Source of the DNA: Leptolyngbya sp. KIOST-1
GTDB taxonomy: Bacteria > Cyanobacteriota > Cyanobacteriia > Phormidesmidales > Phormidesmidaceae
Direction of reading: 5' to 3'
Length of the DNA: 64,000 nt
NCBI RefSeq assembly: GCF_000763385.1
Contig: NZ_JQFA01000002.1
Span: 1,426,001-1,490,000, forward strand
Under the pieces are notes generated by a model. It had not been told where the DNA came from. It did no database searches and was given only the letters and a program-made list of their open reading frames with translations. Positions 54,660-64,000 of this stretch are shown one piece after another. The translations under genes and the position numbers were made by a program. Each line of letters opens with the position of its first letter. Position 1 is the first letter of the stretch.

Positions 54660-57398
54660 TCAGGTTGGAAAACTGATTTGAAACCCCGTCCCAACCGATT
54701 GAGGCATAATTTCGACCCGACCCCCAATTTGCTGAGTCAAATTTCGCACCAGGCTGAGTCCCAACGACGAAACCTGCTGAAGATCCATCTCCTCCGGGAG
54801 ACCAACTCCGTTATCCTCCAGTCGAATCGTGACCTGGCCGTCAGGGCTGAGACGAGAGACAATGGCCACCTCCCCGGTTCGCCCTTGGGGAAAGGCGTAC
54901 TTAAAGGAATTGGAAATCAGTTCGGTCAGCATCAACCCGCAGGGCAGGGCGGTTTCGATATCGAGATGGCAGGGGGCAATGTCCAGGTGGATCTGGATGC
55001 GGTTTTTGTCACACTGGTAGGTTTCCAGCAGGCTGTAGGCCAACCTTTGAACATAGGCCGCCAGATCAATGCGGGTCAGGTCCTGGGACTTGTAGAGCTT
55101 TTCGTGCACCAGGGCCATCGCTTTGACGCGACTTTGGCTATCTCGCAAGACCGAGAGTGCCGCCGCGTCAGCCACGTTGCGCGACTGGAGATTGAGCAGG
55201 CTATGGATGACCTGCAAGTTATTTTTGACTCGATGGTAAATTTCTTTGAGCAGCAGCTCTTTTTCTTTCAAGGAGGCCCGCAACTTTTCCTGAGACTCCT
55301 TGCGATCGCTAATGTCGATAATTACCCCCAGCATGCGCACCGGGTTTTGGTCGGAGTCGTAGAGGCCGCGGCCTTTACCCAACAACCACCGCACCGTGCC
55401 ATCGCCAAGGATCACCCGGTATTCGGCTTCGTAGTCGGTGTGCTGGTGCAGGGCCGTTTGCAGGGCCTGCTCCACCCGCTCCAGATCGTCGGGGTGAACG
55501 GCACAACGCCAGCGCTGATAGGTATCCTCTGTGGTGCTGGCCTCCAGGCCCAGCAACTTAAAGTGATTGTCGTTCCAGGCCACCCGGTTCTGCCCCACAT
55601 CCCAGTCCCAGGTACCGATGTGGGTAAATTCGAAGGTCAGCCGCAGCTGTTCTTCGCGGTGGGCCAGTGTAGCCTCGGCCTGCTTGCGCTCGGTGATATC
55701 TTCGATAATGTAGGAAAATCGCGGATACCCACTGGGGCTGTTGGCAATCGGACATACACTCCCTGACAGCCAGCGAGCACCTTCAACCCTCCCGTGGCAG
55801 TACTCAAACCGCGCCGGAGTCTGGGTGCGCTCGGCCTCCCGGTAATAGGTCATCCAGTGCTGAATCGTGGCGGCAGAAACGCCCAGCTCGCTGGCAAACC
55901 GATTTTCCATTGCCGTGGGCGTGGTGCCTAAAAAATCGGCGGCGGCCCAATTGTCAGAGATGTGCAGAATGTCGTTGTCGTGCAGCTCGACAATTCCCAT
56001 GGGCATGGCGGCGCTGTTGAAAAAGCTGCGCAGAACGGATTTGCGCTGGCGCAGGTCGGCGTTCATCTGTTGCAAGTCCGCCGTGCGTTCGGCCACCCGC
56101 TGTTCCAGTTCGGCTTTCGCTTGGTGCAGCGCCTGCAGGGCCTGCTGACGCTCAGCCTCCATTCGTTTGCGCTCGGTGATCTCCTGACAGACGGTGCTAA
56201 TGCCAATCACGCGATCGCCGTCTTTAAGGGGCCAAAAGCTTTCTACCCAGGTGCGCTGCACCCCAGGCTGAGCCGGGGTTTCGCCGCTGATTTCAATGTT
56301 TAGCAGCGGCTCACCAGTCTCTAGAATTGGCCGCAGGGTGGCCTCGGCCTGGGCCGCCAAATCGGGTAGGAGCTCCTGCACCGTACGGCCCAGGTGGGCC
56401 TCCACCGACAGACCATTGATTTCAGCCAGCCGCTCATTGACGCGCACAAAGCGCAGTTCGCGATCGAGCACATTGAGACCAATGGGGGCCGACTGATAGA
56501 TGGTTTCAATTTCAGCCAGTTGCTGCTGTAGCTGCACCCGCTGGTCTTGCAGACTGGCTTCAATCTGTTTGCGCTCGGCCTCCAGGCGTTTTCTCTCGGT
56601 GATGTCCCGATAGAAAATGTTCAGCCCCTCGGGGGTGGGATAGGCCTGCACCTCCAGCCAGAGGTCGTGGTGGGGAGGCTCAACGTAGTGGTGCTCGAGG
56701 CCCATCGCCCGCTGCTGCGCCATGGCCCGACGATAGAGCACTTCCAGCTCAGAGCCCACCAGCCCAGGCCACACCTGCCAGCAGGTGTGGCCCAATACCG
56801 CCGATCGCGGCTGGCCGTTGATCTGCTCGCTGGCGGCATTTTGATAGGTGATGCGCCAGTCGCGATCGAGGGCGATAAAGGCATCCCCCATACTCTCTAA
56901 AATTCGGGTAAGCCGGGCGGCGGCGGCTTCGGCTGCCTGCTGGGCCGCTTCGGCCAGGGTACGGAGATGATACTCCCGCTGAGCCGACTCGCGCCGAATC
57001 TGGGCCAGCTTGAGGCAGGTTTCAATCCGCACCAGCAGCTCTCGGGGGGAAAAGGGCTTAGTCAGGTAGGCATCGGCCCCGGCGGCCAGCCCCTCAATCC
57101 GAGCGTCTTCCCCACTCCTGGCCGACAGCAAGATAATTGGCAACTCACGGGTTTGGGCATCGGCCCGCAGCGATCGCAGCAGTTCCACCCCATCCAGGCG
57201 CGGCATCATCACATCCGTCAAAATCAGGTCAGGACGGCGACGACGAATAGACTCCAGGGCCGCCACGCCATCGGTTACTCCCTCAACGGTATACCCCTGC
57301 CCCTGCAGCAACACCGTCACCAGGTCCTGCGTATCAACACTGTCATCCGCCAGCAAAATTAAGGGCGACAACCGATCTACACCTGCTGTTTCGGCCAT
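54660..57398 (-). CDS. hybrid sensor kinase: receiver, four PAS, HisKA_2/HATPase
   Basis: 912 residues. The N-terminal receiver (~10-130: LLADDSVDTQDL, LTDVMMPRLDGVE, YLTKPFSPREL) is followed by four PAS/PAC units (DITERK ends at ~275, ~415, ~580, ~705). Then comes a HisKA_2 domain with the phospho-His in EIYHRVKNNLQVIHSLLNLQSR, and a HATPase (LTELISNSFKYAF, LEDNGVGLPEE). No transmembrane segments are seen, so it is a cytosolic sensor. First gene of a two-gene unit with the GGDEF-EAL regulator. Confidence 0.93.
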   Translation of the reverse strand: MAETAGVDRLSPLILLADDSVDTQDLVTVLLQGQGYTVEGVTDGVAALESIRRRRPDLILTDVMMPRLDGVELLRSLRADAQTRELPIILLSARSGEDARIEGLAAGADAYLTKPFSPRELLVRIETCLKLAQIRRESAQREYHLRTLAEAAQQAAEAAAARLTRILESMGDAFIALDRDWRITYQNAASEQINGQPRSAVLGHTCWQVWPGLVGSELEVLYRRAMAQQRAMGLEHHYVEPPHHDLWLEVQAYPTPEGLNIFYRDITERKRLEAERKQIEASLQDQRVQLQQQLAEIETIYQSAPIGLNVLDRELRFVRVNERLAEINGLSVEAHLGRTVQELLPDLAAQAEATLRPILETGEPLLNIEISGETPAQPGVQRTWVESFWPLKDGDRVIGISTVCQEITERKRMEAERQQALQALHQAKAELEQRVAERTADLQQMNADLRQRKSVLRSFFNSAAMPMGIVELHDNDILHISDNWAAADFLGTTPTAMENRFASELGVSAATIQHWMTYYREAERTQTPARFEYCHGRVEGARWLSGSVCPIANSPSGYPRFSYIIEDITERKQAEATLAHREEQLRLTFEFTHIGTWDWDVGQNRVAWNDNHFKLLGLEASTTEDTYQRWRCAVHPDDLERVEQALQTALHQHTDYEAEYRVILGDGTVRWLLGKGRGLYDSDQNPVRMLGVIIDISDRKESQEKLRASLKEKELLLKEIYHRVKNNLQVIHSLLNLQSRNVADAAALSVLRDSQSRVKAMALVHEKLYKSQDLTRIDLAAYVQRLAYSLLETYQCDKNRIQIHLDIAPCHLDIETALPCGLMLTELISNSFKYAFPQGRTGEVAIVSRLSPDGQVTIRLEDNGVGLPEEMDLQQVSSLGLSLVRNLTQQIGGRVEIMPQSVGTGFQISFPT

Positions 57399-57667
57399 TG
57401 TTATCTCCTTGAGTCACCGCTCAACAGATGTTTTGCCCAGAGGTCAGTAGAGCAACCGGCCGCACCGCCCGGGATTCAGAGCCGGGCTCCTGCCAGCGAA
57501 TAACAACAGCGATCGTTCCTTAAATCTAACGAGTCCTGGGGGAAAAATTCCCGAGAAGATAAAAAGCTATTTTTCTCTGGGGTCAAATTAACAATAGTCC
57601 ACACTATCTAAAGGAAAATCTTCTACAGCCCCCCTCAGATAGGGCTGTTACCCGATCCTAAATTTCC
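57399..57667. other. intergenic region, no gene recognised
   Basis: Upstream region of the kinase gene, AT-rich near 57540-57670. No regulator site recognised. Its right end is the terminator at 57668. Confidence 0.5.
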
Positions 57668-57705
57668 CCAAAAAATGTCCGGCCAGCGGTATTTCACTGG
57701 CCGGA
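57668..57705 (-). terminator. intrinsic terminator after the cyclotransferase-like gene
   Basis: Minus strand: TCCGGCCAG and CTGGCCGGA form a perfect 9-bp stem with a 10-base loop, followed by CATTTTTT. It ends the gene at 57772-58170, 66 bases after the stop. Confidence 0.85.
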
Positions 57706-57771
57706 TATGAATCAAAAACTAAGCTCGATGGACTGGGTGAACCGAGCGGACATCACTCTTTTTACACCCGT

Positions 57772-58170
57772 CTATGCCGTCGCCGCTTTATAGGCGGCCC
57801 AGCCACCGTAGGCGGAAATATCGGGCCAGCTGTGCTCGTCAATCAGCGCTTTGGGGTACAGAAAGGCGATCGCCGTGCCGCCGTCGGCCAGCTTCACCTC
57901 GTGGGGATACATGTGGGGGGGCTCGTTGTCTTTCAGGTAGGCGTACTGTTCCTGGGTCATGGCGTATAGCTCTCCCGGAATGGCAATTCCACCGGCTTCG
58001 ACCTCATAGATGCCAGGATGCCAGCCATCCTTGACGGCGTGCAGGCGATAGAGGGGCGCGGTTGCCGCCGCTCCCTTAAATTCAGCATCCTGCAGGTTTT
58101 GGTTATCGGGCTGACCGCGCAGGGCCGAGCCGCAGATAAAGACGGTAACCGTTCCAGTAGAGTCAGTCAT
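57772..58170 (-). CDS. gamma-glutamylcyclotransferase-fold (allophanate-hydrolase C-domain-like) protein
   Basis: 132 residues from ATG 58168-58170 (MTDSTGTVTVFICGSALRGQPDNQNL). VFICGSALRGQ replaces the usual YGSL motif of AIG2/GGCT proteins. Then LYRLHAVKDGWHPGIYEV, GIAIPGELYAM, and WPDISAYGGWAAYKA. This is the pattern of free-standing relatives of the AtzF/DUR1 C-terminal domain. Activity unknown. The frame is open farther upstream to 58248, but the sequence there is not conserved-looking. Confidence 0.82.
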   Translation of the reverse strand: MTDSTGTVTVFICGSALRGQPDNQNLQDAEFKGAAATAPLYRLHAVKDGWHPGIYEVEAGGIAIPGELYAMTQEQYAYLKDNEPPHMYPHEVKLADGGTAIAFLYPKALIDEHSWPDISAYGGWAAYKAATA

Positions 58171-58415
58171 GGCAAGCGTTCCAGTGCCGGGGATAGCGCA
58201 ACAAGGTGTCCAACTTACAACCTTAGAGGATCGCGCTGCCCCCGACACACTTTTTTGTATACAGTCATCCCGCTCGGCCCCTTGAGCCTGCCATCAACTC
58301 TAGCTCCCCCGTGATATCAGCGGTGCCCCGCTGAACCCATCACAATCAGCTGGGGAAACCCGCTAGGGACTGTGACTATGGATGCTGGGTAGGAGAGGCT
58401 ACTTGAGGATAGCCC

Positions 58416-59024
58416 CTAGATGAGGCGGCCATTGGTTTCGAGAAGGGCGAGGGTGAAGGTAGACGATTCAATGACCAACAGCGTTTCGTCCCCTCGGCGG
58501 GCCAGCTTAGCGGCGATATCTAGCACCTTGGCCGCATCGGTGTCCTGTTTGAAGAAGCTGTAGTAGCGGTTGTTGTAGGTCAGCGCCATCAAGGGCTTGT
58601 TGATATCGGGCACCTGTAGGCGGCAGGTTTGGTACGCATTTGCGTCGGCTACCATGAGGCAGGGTTGCGGCCCAAAGACCGGGCGAATGCCGTAGCCTGG
58701 CTTGCGGGTGGGTGGGGCGTAGCGAGCCCCCGGTTCGTGGGCCCACACGGCGTAGCCCCGGCGGGTCAGCGTAATCGCTGCCGTATGGTCGCGCTTGCCC
58801 AGGCGCATGACCACATCTAGCGCCTTATGGGCCTCTGGCACAATCTTGAGAAAGCTATAGAACTGGTTATCGACATAGAGGGCTGACAGGCGATGGTCGG
58901 CGTCGGGCACCCGAATGTGACAGGGGGTGTAGAGATCGCGATCAAACAACAGTTTGCAGGCCATAGCCGAGGTCGGCGCAGTGACCAAAGCGGCCAGGGA
59001 ATCGAGGCTGGGGGAAACGCTCAT
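58416..59024 (-). CDS. hypothetical protein with two internal repeats
   Basis: 202 residues from ATG 59022-59024 (MSVSPSLDSLAALVTAPTSA). Residues ~32-94 and ~131-194 are homologous: YTPCHIRVPD...LSALYVDNQFYSFLK matches YQTCRLQVPD...LMALTYNNRYYSFFK, each followed by a helix with A-KVLDIAAKLA-type spacing. No known domain is recognised. Cytosolic. The earlier in-frame start at 59075 is less likely. Confidence 0.75.
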   Translation of the reverse strand: MSVSPSLDSLAALVTAPTSAMACKLLFDRDLYTPCHIRVPDADHRLSALYVDNQFYSFLKIVPEAHKALDVVMRLGKRDHTAAITLTRRGYAVWAHEPGARYAPPTRKPGYGIRPVFGPQPCLMVADANAYQTCRLQVPDINKPLMALTYNNRYYSFFKQDTDAAKVLDIAAKLARRGDETLLVIESSTFTLALLETNGRLI

Positions 59025-59354
59025 AGGGCAGAAAAAAGTCGGGTGGGTGGGGCCTTGGCCAGGAAATCCCGGCAACAGTAGGTTTACTCAACAGCATGGG
59101 GGATGGCCGCTCCTTTCCCAACGTTGAAATAACGGAGGTTTGGTTGGCCCAGGGCAGCCTGAGCCAGGGAAAATACGGAGGCTTTTGGAGGTTTGCAACA
59201 CAATGCAACAAAACTCGGCGGCCCTGCGGGTAGGCTACCGCCCCCCAGAAGGGCTGGTTTAGGCATAGCCAAGGCGAGACAGGGGTAGGGTTTGGCAATT
59301 CCTGATATGGTGAAAGACTGAACCATTGCCCACGTTGAGTACGTTGCCTGCGCC
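59025..59354. other. intergenic region, no gene recognised
   Basis: 330 bases between the divergent hypothetical and chlD. It contains near-repeats CGGAGGTTTGG and CGGAGGCTTTTGGAGGTTTG (about 59130-59205). Open frames here look like shadows. Confidence 0.5.
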
Positions 59355-61397
59355 ATGACGGCTACAGTAGATTCCCCAATTCCGGTTGTGTTTCCCCTGG
59401 CGGCGGTGGTCGAGCAGGGGGCGATAAAAATGGCCCTGCTGCTGGCGGCGGTTGACCCCAGCCTGGGAGGGGTGGCCATCGCCGGTCGGCGCGGCACGGC
59501 CAAGTCGGTAATGGCCCGGGCGCTGCACCAGCTGCTGCCCCCGATTGAGGTGGTGGAAGGATCCTGCTGCAACGCTGACCCCATGAGCCCCCAGCTGTGG
59601 GACGACCAGACCCGCGATCGCTTCGGCACCTCTCCCGCTCCGGCCGACCTGCCCACCCGTGTCGTCCCTGCCCCCTTTGTGCAAATTCCGCTGGGAATTA
59701 CCGAAGACCGGCTGCTGGGTTCGGTTGATGTGGCCCGCTCGATCCAGGCGGGGGAGAGCGTGTTTCAGCCGGGGCTGCTGGCCGAGTCGAACCGGGGTGT
59801 GCTCTATGTCGACGACATCAACCTGCTCGACGACCAGGTGGCCAACCTGCTGCTGGCGGCCCTCACCGCCCGTCGCAACCAGATCGAACGCGAGGGGCTG
59901 AGCTTTCAGCACCCCTGCGAACCCCTGCTGATCGCCACCTACAACCCCGAGGCAGGGCCGCTGCGCCAGCACCTGCTCGATCGCATTGCGATCGCCCTCT
60001 CCGCCGACGGGTCCATGTCCCTGGCGAACCGGGTGGCGGCGGTCGATCAGTCGACCCAGTTTGCCAACGATCCCCAGGCGGTGCTGGCCGCCTACGCCTA
60101 CGAAATCGACGCCCTCAGAACCCAAATCATTCTGGCGCGGGAATGGCTGAAGGAAGTCACCATCAGCCGGGAGCAGATTCAGTACCTGGTGACCGAGGCG
60201 CTGCGGGGGGGCATTCAGGGCCACCGGGCCGAGCTGTTTGCGGTGCGAGTCGCCAAGGCCCACGCCGCCCTGGAGGGCCGGGCTGAGGTCACCGCCGACG
60301 ATCTGCGCGTGGCGGTAGAACTGGTAATTGTGCCCCGGTCCCTGCTGCCCCAGGATCTGCCTGAGGAACCGCCACCGCCGCCGCCACCGCCCTCCGATCC
60401 CGACCAGCAGGAACCCCAGGACAACTCCGAGGACCAGGATGCCGACGATCCGGACGAGGACGACTCCCCCGAGGAGGACGACAGCCCCCCTAGCATTCCA
60501 GAGGAGTTTGTCTTCGACCCCGAGGGGGTGATCATTGACCCGTCGATGCTGCTGTTTGCCCAGACCGTGGGCCGCCAGGGCAAATCGGGCAATGCCAACC
60601 TGATTTTTTCCGAGGAGCGGGGCCGCTATATCAAGCCCTTTATGCCCCAGGGGCCGGTGCGCCGAATTGCCGTGGATGCCACCCTGCGGGCCGCCGCCCC
60701 CTACCAGCGGGCTCGCCGCGAGCGGGAGCCCAACCGCAAGGTGGTGGTGGAGCAGGGGGATATTCGCGCCAAGCGCCTGGCCCGCAAGGCCGGGTCCCTG
60801 ATTATTTTTGTGGTCGATGCCTCGGGGTCGATGGCCCTCAACCGCATGCAGAGCGCCAAGGGAGCCGTCCTGGAGCTGCTTACCGAGGCTTACCAAAACC
60901 GTGACCAGGTGGCCCTGATTCCCTTTCGGGGGGAACAGGCCGAGGTGCTGCTGCCGCCGACCCGCTCCATTGCTATGGCCCGACGACGGCTGGAGCGCAT
61001 GGCCTGCGGCGGCGGGTCGCCCCTGGCCCACGGCCTCACCCAGGCGGTGCGGGTGGGGGTCAATGCCCAGCAGTCGGGGGACGTGGGCAGCGTGGTGATC
61101 GTGGCGATTACCGATGGTCGCGGCAACGTGCCCCTGGCCCGATCGCTGGGGGAACCCCCAGAGCCCGACGCCCCCAAGCCCGACATCAAGCAGGAGCTGC
61201 TAGAGATTGCCGGGCGCATTCGCGGCGTGGGCTATCAGCTGCTGATTATTGATACCGAACGCAAGTTTGTCTCCACCGGGTTTGGTAAAGAGTTGGCCAA
61301 GACCGCCGGGGGCCGCTACTACCAGTTGCCCAAGGCCACCGACCAGGCGATCGCCGCGATGGCCCGGGGGGCGATCGCCGATATGAAGACTGGGTAA
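59355..61397 (+). CDS. chlD: magnesium chelatase subunit D
   Basis: 680 residues, chlorophyll synthesis: with ChlI and ChlH it inserts Mg2+ into protoporphyrin IX. AAA+-like domain 1-330 ([45 protein letters not shown]). An acidic/proline linker covers ~336-381 (a run of Pro followed by DED-rich stretch). The C-terminal von Willebrand A domain has [17 protein letters not shown] and TDGRGNVPL. This three-part build is specific for ChlD. Confidence 0.96.
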   Translation: MTATVDSPIPVVFPLAAVVEQGAIKMALLLAAVDPSLGGVAIAGRRGTAKSVMARALHQLLPPIEVVEGSCCNADPMSPQLWDDQTRDRFGTSPAPADLPTRVVPAPFVQIPLGITEDRLLGSVDVARSIQAGESVFQPGLLAESNRGVLYVDDINLLDDQVANLLLAALTARRNQIEREGLSFQHPCEPLLIATYNPEAGPLRQHLLDRIAIALSADGSMSLANRVAAVDQSTQFANDPQAVLAAYAYEIDALRTQIILAREWLKEVTISREQIQYLVTEALRGGIQGHRAELFAVRVAKAHAALEGRAEVTADDLRVAVELVIVPRSLLPQDLPEEPPPPPPPPSDPDQQEPQDNSEDQDADDPDEDDSPEEDDSPPSIPEEFVFDPEGVIIDPSMLLFAQTVGRQGKSGNANLIFSEERGRYIKPFMPQGPVRRIAVDATLRAAAPYQRARREREPNRKVVVEQGDIRAKRLARKAGSLIIFVVDASGSMALNRMQSAKGAVLELLTEAYQNRDQVALIPFRGEQAEVLLPPTRSIAMARRRLERMACGGGSPLAHGLTQAVRVGVNAQQSGDVGSVVIVAITDGRGNVPLARSLGEPPEPDAPKPDIKQELLEIAGRIRGVGYQLLIIDTERKFVSTGFGKELAKTAGGRYYQLPKATDQAIAAMARGAIADMKTG

Positions 61398-61526
61398 ACC
61401 GTTCGGCTTCTGGCCTCTATTTAGCGCATTGCAGGGTCTATACGGGCAATATGTTAAGTGTAAGCGTCTCGGGGTTGCCCCTGCCCCAGACCTGACCCAT
61501 CCTGCTGTGCACCATTGCGAGTCGCC

Positions 61527-63419
61527 ATGGAACGTCGAGTGTCATCGTTATCCCAGGGGCAACGTCTGCTAGCTGCCATCATGATTACTGACGCCGTGGG
61601 CTTTAGCACCCGGATGTCGGTGGATGAGGAGCGCACCCTTCGCCTGATTGACCGCGACCTGACGCTAATTGGCGATACCTGCCGGGAGTTTGGCGGTACC
61701 GTGCTCAAGTCCACGGGAGACGGTCTGCTGATCTATTTTTTAAGCGCGGTTGAAGCCGTGTCCTGCGGCCTGGAGATGCAGCGGCAGCTGGTGGATCTGG
61801 CCGCAGGGCTGGGGCCTGAGGAGTACCTGGATCACCGCATTGGCATTCACCTGGGCGACATTCTGGTCAGCGAGCAGGACGTGATGGGCAATGGGGTGAA
61901 TATCACGGCCCGCCTGCAAACCTACGCCAAGCCCCGCGGTCTGTGTGTGTCGCGCACCATTTACGACGTGGTCAAGGCCCGCCTCACTCTCCACGCCACC
62001 TTTCTGGGCCCGCTCCATCTCAAAAATATTGAGGAACCGGTACCCGCCTACCAGCTGGCCCTACAGGCGGAGGACACCGGCTCCAGCCCGCAGGGCTCGG
62101 ACGACAACACCTGCACCCTGCCCATGACCACCGAGGCGCTGCTGGCCAATGCCCTACGCGCCCTCAGCACCCACCCCCACAGCCTGCGGATCAAAAAGCT
62201 GATCTTTGCCACCTACCAGCAGGCCTGGGAAAACGACCCCAAGGTGCTGGAGCAGTTTGACCTCAGGGCACTGCTGCTGTCGCTGCGCGATCGCCACTCC
62301 ACTCTGGCCGCCCTGGAGGATCAGCTGGGCCGGGTGGTGGCCGGCCTCAACCGCCAGGACCTCTATACAGAGGTGACGGAGGCGATTTTGAAGCAGCTCC
62401 AGCCCTGGTACGCGCGATCGCTGGTTCAAACCCGCGAGCTGGGCGAAACTGAGCTGACGCAGCTGACGGTGCGATCGCTGGAAGAGCGCTGCCAGACCCT
62501 GGCCGACCAGTTTGACCAGAGCCCCGCCGCCCTGCGCCTGCGCAAGCTGCTCTATTGCCTCTGCCACGGGAGCTGGGAAAACGACCCCAACCTGCTCAAC
62601 CAAATTTATCTGCCCGCGCTGATTCAGCAGGTACTCGTTGTGGCTCCCCAGCCCCAGGACCTGCGCTATCGACTCAGCCGCATCGTCAAGCACCTGAACC
62701 GACGCCAGCAGTACACGCGGTTGGCCAACCAGATTGTCCTGACCTTTCAGACGCTGTACCAAAGTCAGCTTGGGAGCACAGCCGGTGCCACGGCCCTGGT
62801 CGAATCGACGGCGCTGGCGGCCGAGCCCTCTGGCCCCTCCGGCGGTGCCGAGGGCGGGCACACCACTCTGACCACCCTGGCGGGGGCTGAGCAGCCCGCC
62901 GATCTGACCACTCTCCACGGCACCCTGTCCAACCCCCTGAGTGCAGGCCAGGACAGCGGCGGCCCCCGGCGCGATCGCTCCTCCCTGTTTGACCTCCGCA
63001 GTGACATTCTGCAGTACGCCAACCCGCTGCGAGCCAAAATTCTGCTGTATTCCTGCCTCTATGGACCCTTTGGCTACACCTCCCAGGACTGGTCCAGCCT
63101 CAACCACCGCACCCTCAACGACCTGCTGCAGCAAACCTTTGAATATTGCCCCACCTACGCCGACTTAGACAGTAAGCTATCCATTATTGGCCACTGTCTG
63201 GGCCGCGCTGGCGATGGCGGCCAGGTGGCCAGCGCCATTACCCAGGCCATGCGGGCCTACTATCCCCAGGACCCCAATGCAGCGCTAGAGCCCCTGGTCG
63301 TGGCGGAGTTAGAGGTTCCTGAACCACCCTGTCCCGCCACCAAAGATCGCGAGGTGGCCAGCCTGGGCGATCGTCCTGCTGTTGCCGTCGCTCCATCCTC
63401 CGCCCGTTCCTCCGCCTGA
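61527..63419 (+). CDS. class III nucleotide cyclase with three-repeat helical C-terminus
   Basis: 630 residues from ATG 61527. Residues ~12-180 are a class III cyclase domain: IMITDAVGFSTRM (metal Asp), LKSTGDGLLIYF (second Asp), IGIHLGDILV, GNGVNITARLQ, CVSRTIYDVV, LKNIEEPVPAYQL. Whether it makes cAMP or cGMP is not clear. After a linker, three ~90-residue helical repeats follow (~205-295, ~316-410, ~489-580). The first two share the WENDP motif and a late LNR-x-x-x-Y. No such tail is known to me in named cyclases. Cytosolic. Confidence 0.85.
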   Translation: MERRVSSLSQGQRLLAAIMITDAVGFSTRMSVDEERTLRLIDRDLTLIGDTCREFGGTVLKSTGDGLLIYFLSAVEAVSCGLEMQRQLVDLAAGLGPEEYLDHRIGIHLGDILVSEQDVMGNGVNITARLQTYAKPRGLCVSRTIYDVVKARLTLHATFLGPLHLKNIEEPVPAYQLALQAEDTGSSPQGSDDNTCTLPMTTEALLANALRALSTHPHSLRIKKLIFATYQQAWENDPKVLEQFDLRALLLSLRDRHSTLAALEDQLGRVVAGLNRQDLYTEVTEAILKQLQPWYARSLVQTRELGETELTQLTVRSLEERCQTLADQFDQSPAALRLRKLLYCLCHGSWENDPNLLNQIYLPALIQQVLVVAPQPQDLRYRLSRIVKHLNRRQQYTRLANQIVLTFQTLYQSQLGSTAGATALVESTALAAEPSGPSGGAEGGHTTLTTLAGAEQPADLTTLHGTLSNPLSAGQDSGGPRRDRSSLFDLRSDILQYANPLRAKILLYSCLYGPFGYTSQDWSSLNHRTLNDLLQQTFEYCPTYADLDSKLSIIGHCLGRAGDGGQVASAITQAMRAYYPQDPNAALEPLVVAELEVPEPPCPATKDREVASLGDRPAVAVAPSSARSSA

Positions 63420-63432
63420 GCCCCCGATCAAT

Positions 63433-64000
63433 ATGAACGCCCGTGAACTACTCGATGCCTATGCCCGCGGCGAGATGGACTTCAAAGGTAAGACCCTGGT
63501 TGGCATCGATCTGGCTGGGGCCGATCTGATTGGGGCCAACCTGGTGCAGGCCGATTTGGAAAGCGCCAACCTGATGCTGGCCTTTCTGACTCGGGTGCGG
63601 TTTCGCCAGGCTAACCTATCCAAAGCGCGCCTGGGTGGGGCTAACCTCAACCAGGCCGATCTGTCGGCGGCGATGCTGCGCGATGCCAACCTGCACGGAG
63701 CCAGCCTGCAGGGGGCCGACCTGCGCAGCGCCGACATGACCCTGGCCGACCTGCTCGACGCCAACCTGACCGGGGCTGACCTGCGCAATGCCGATCTGAG
63801 CGGGGCCAATCTGACCGGAGCCTGTCTGCGCGGGGCAAACCTGCGCCAGGAAAACCGCAAGTATGCCACCAACCTGCGGGGGGCTAAACTGCGCCTGGCT
63901 GACCTGCGGGGTACCAACCTGTCCGGGGCGGACCTGGCCAATGTCGATCTCAGGGGGGCCAACCTCAGCGAGGCCGTGCTGCGCGATGCCAACCTGAAGG
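63433..64000 (+). CDS. pentapeptide-repeat protein, C-terminus off window
   Basis: ATG 63433 starts MNARELLDAYARGEMDFKGK, then LVGIDLAGADLIGANLVQADLES and so on, with A(D/N)LXX repeats throughout the ~189 residues visible. The helix-like start NARELLDAYARGEMDF is common in cyanobacterial pentapeptide proteins. One break (RQENRKYATNLRG) interrupts the regular coil near residue 140. Role unknown; 13 bases after the cyclase gene, same strand. Confidence 0.92.
   Translation, partial: MNARELLDAYARGEMDFKGKTLVGIDLAGADLIGANLVQADLESANLMLAFLTRVRFRQANLSKARLGGANLNQADLSAAMLRDANLHGASLQGADLRSADMTLADLLDANLTGADLRNADLSGANLTGACLRGANLRQENRKYATNLRGAKLRLADLRGTNLSGADLANVDLRGANLSEAVLRDANLK

Noticed and set aside
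63459..63992. 177-codon leftward open frame
   Set aside because: It is the shadow of the rightward pentapeptide-repeat gene; the periodic GCC/AAC/CTG pattern keeps all frames open.

Overview
The window is a stretch of cyanobacterial chromosome. Three things show this: the HIP1 octamer GCGATCGC is scattered through genes and spacers; photosynthesis genes are present (psbN, psbH, chlD, a CpcT-type bilin lyase); and the window holds typical cyanobacterial families (type III glutamine synthetase glnN, fused SelD, HEAT-repeat protein, DUF4278, PRC-barrel/DUF2382). A fraC-fraD-fraE cluster, known for filament integrity and septal junctions in Anabaena, points to a filamentous organism. No nif or heterocyst genes are seen. 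The DNA is GC-rich and gene-dense, with many short non-convergent units.

Layout. 0-2 kb: ABC polysaccharide exporter (ATPase cut by the window edge, permease) with a broken Rpn/DUF4351 gene between them. 2-10 kb: leuS, a UPF0175/DUF3368 toxin-antitoxin-like pair, CpcT-like lyase, VOC protein, a plasmid pRiA4b ORF-3-like protein, zinc alcohol dehydrogenase, threonine-aldolase-like enzyme. 10-14.3 kb: LPS-transport genes lptA, lptB and lptF/G, with a GT4 glycosyltransferase between lptA and lptB. 14.3-19 kb: HEAT protein, a cysteine-rich hypothetical, RNase Z, a 31-codon membrane ORF and a serine-recombinase-like protein. 18.9-21.1 kb: a PIN toxin-antitoxin pair whose toxin is split by a 1,435-bp element with intact ends and target duplication. 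Inside the element most of the transposase has been replaced by pieces of a metI-type permease and a porin. 21-31 kb: asnS, glnN behind an NtcA-type promoter and long leader, ybaK-like deacylase, DUF4278 protein, a tandem 6-PTPS/QueD protein, a GH63-like glycosidase. 31-35 kb: rpsP-khpA-phoH, psbN/psbH, tatA, pth. 35-42 kb: two DUF2382 proteins, M3 oligopeptidase, K+ channel, Lin0512 protein, receiver protein, DUF1269 protein. 42-50 kb: cyanophycinase, aspartoacylase-like protein, HdeD-like protein, fraCDE, a double CobO-like protein, a short PRC-barrel paralogue. 50-57 kb: a SelD fusion interrupted by a frameshift in a C-rich linker, and a two-gene signalling unit (hybrid kinase plus receiver-GGDEF-EAL). 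57-64 kb: small cyclotransferase-like protein, an internally duplicated hypothetical, chlD, a class III nucleotide cyclase with a three-repeat tail, and a pentapeptide-repeat protein cut by the window end.

Small mobile or repeated DNA is a theme. There are two copies of a ~150-bp MITE-like element, at least five copies of a GTAGGG-type palindrome (one probably inside leuS in frame), several heptamer-like tandem tracts in spacers, and the gene-fragment-carrying IS derivative. The last is the most unusual item here. All assignments come from reading the sequence and remembered family features; no database search was run.
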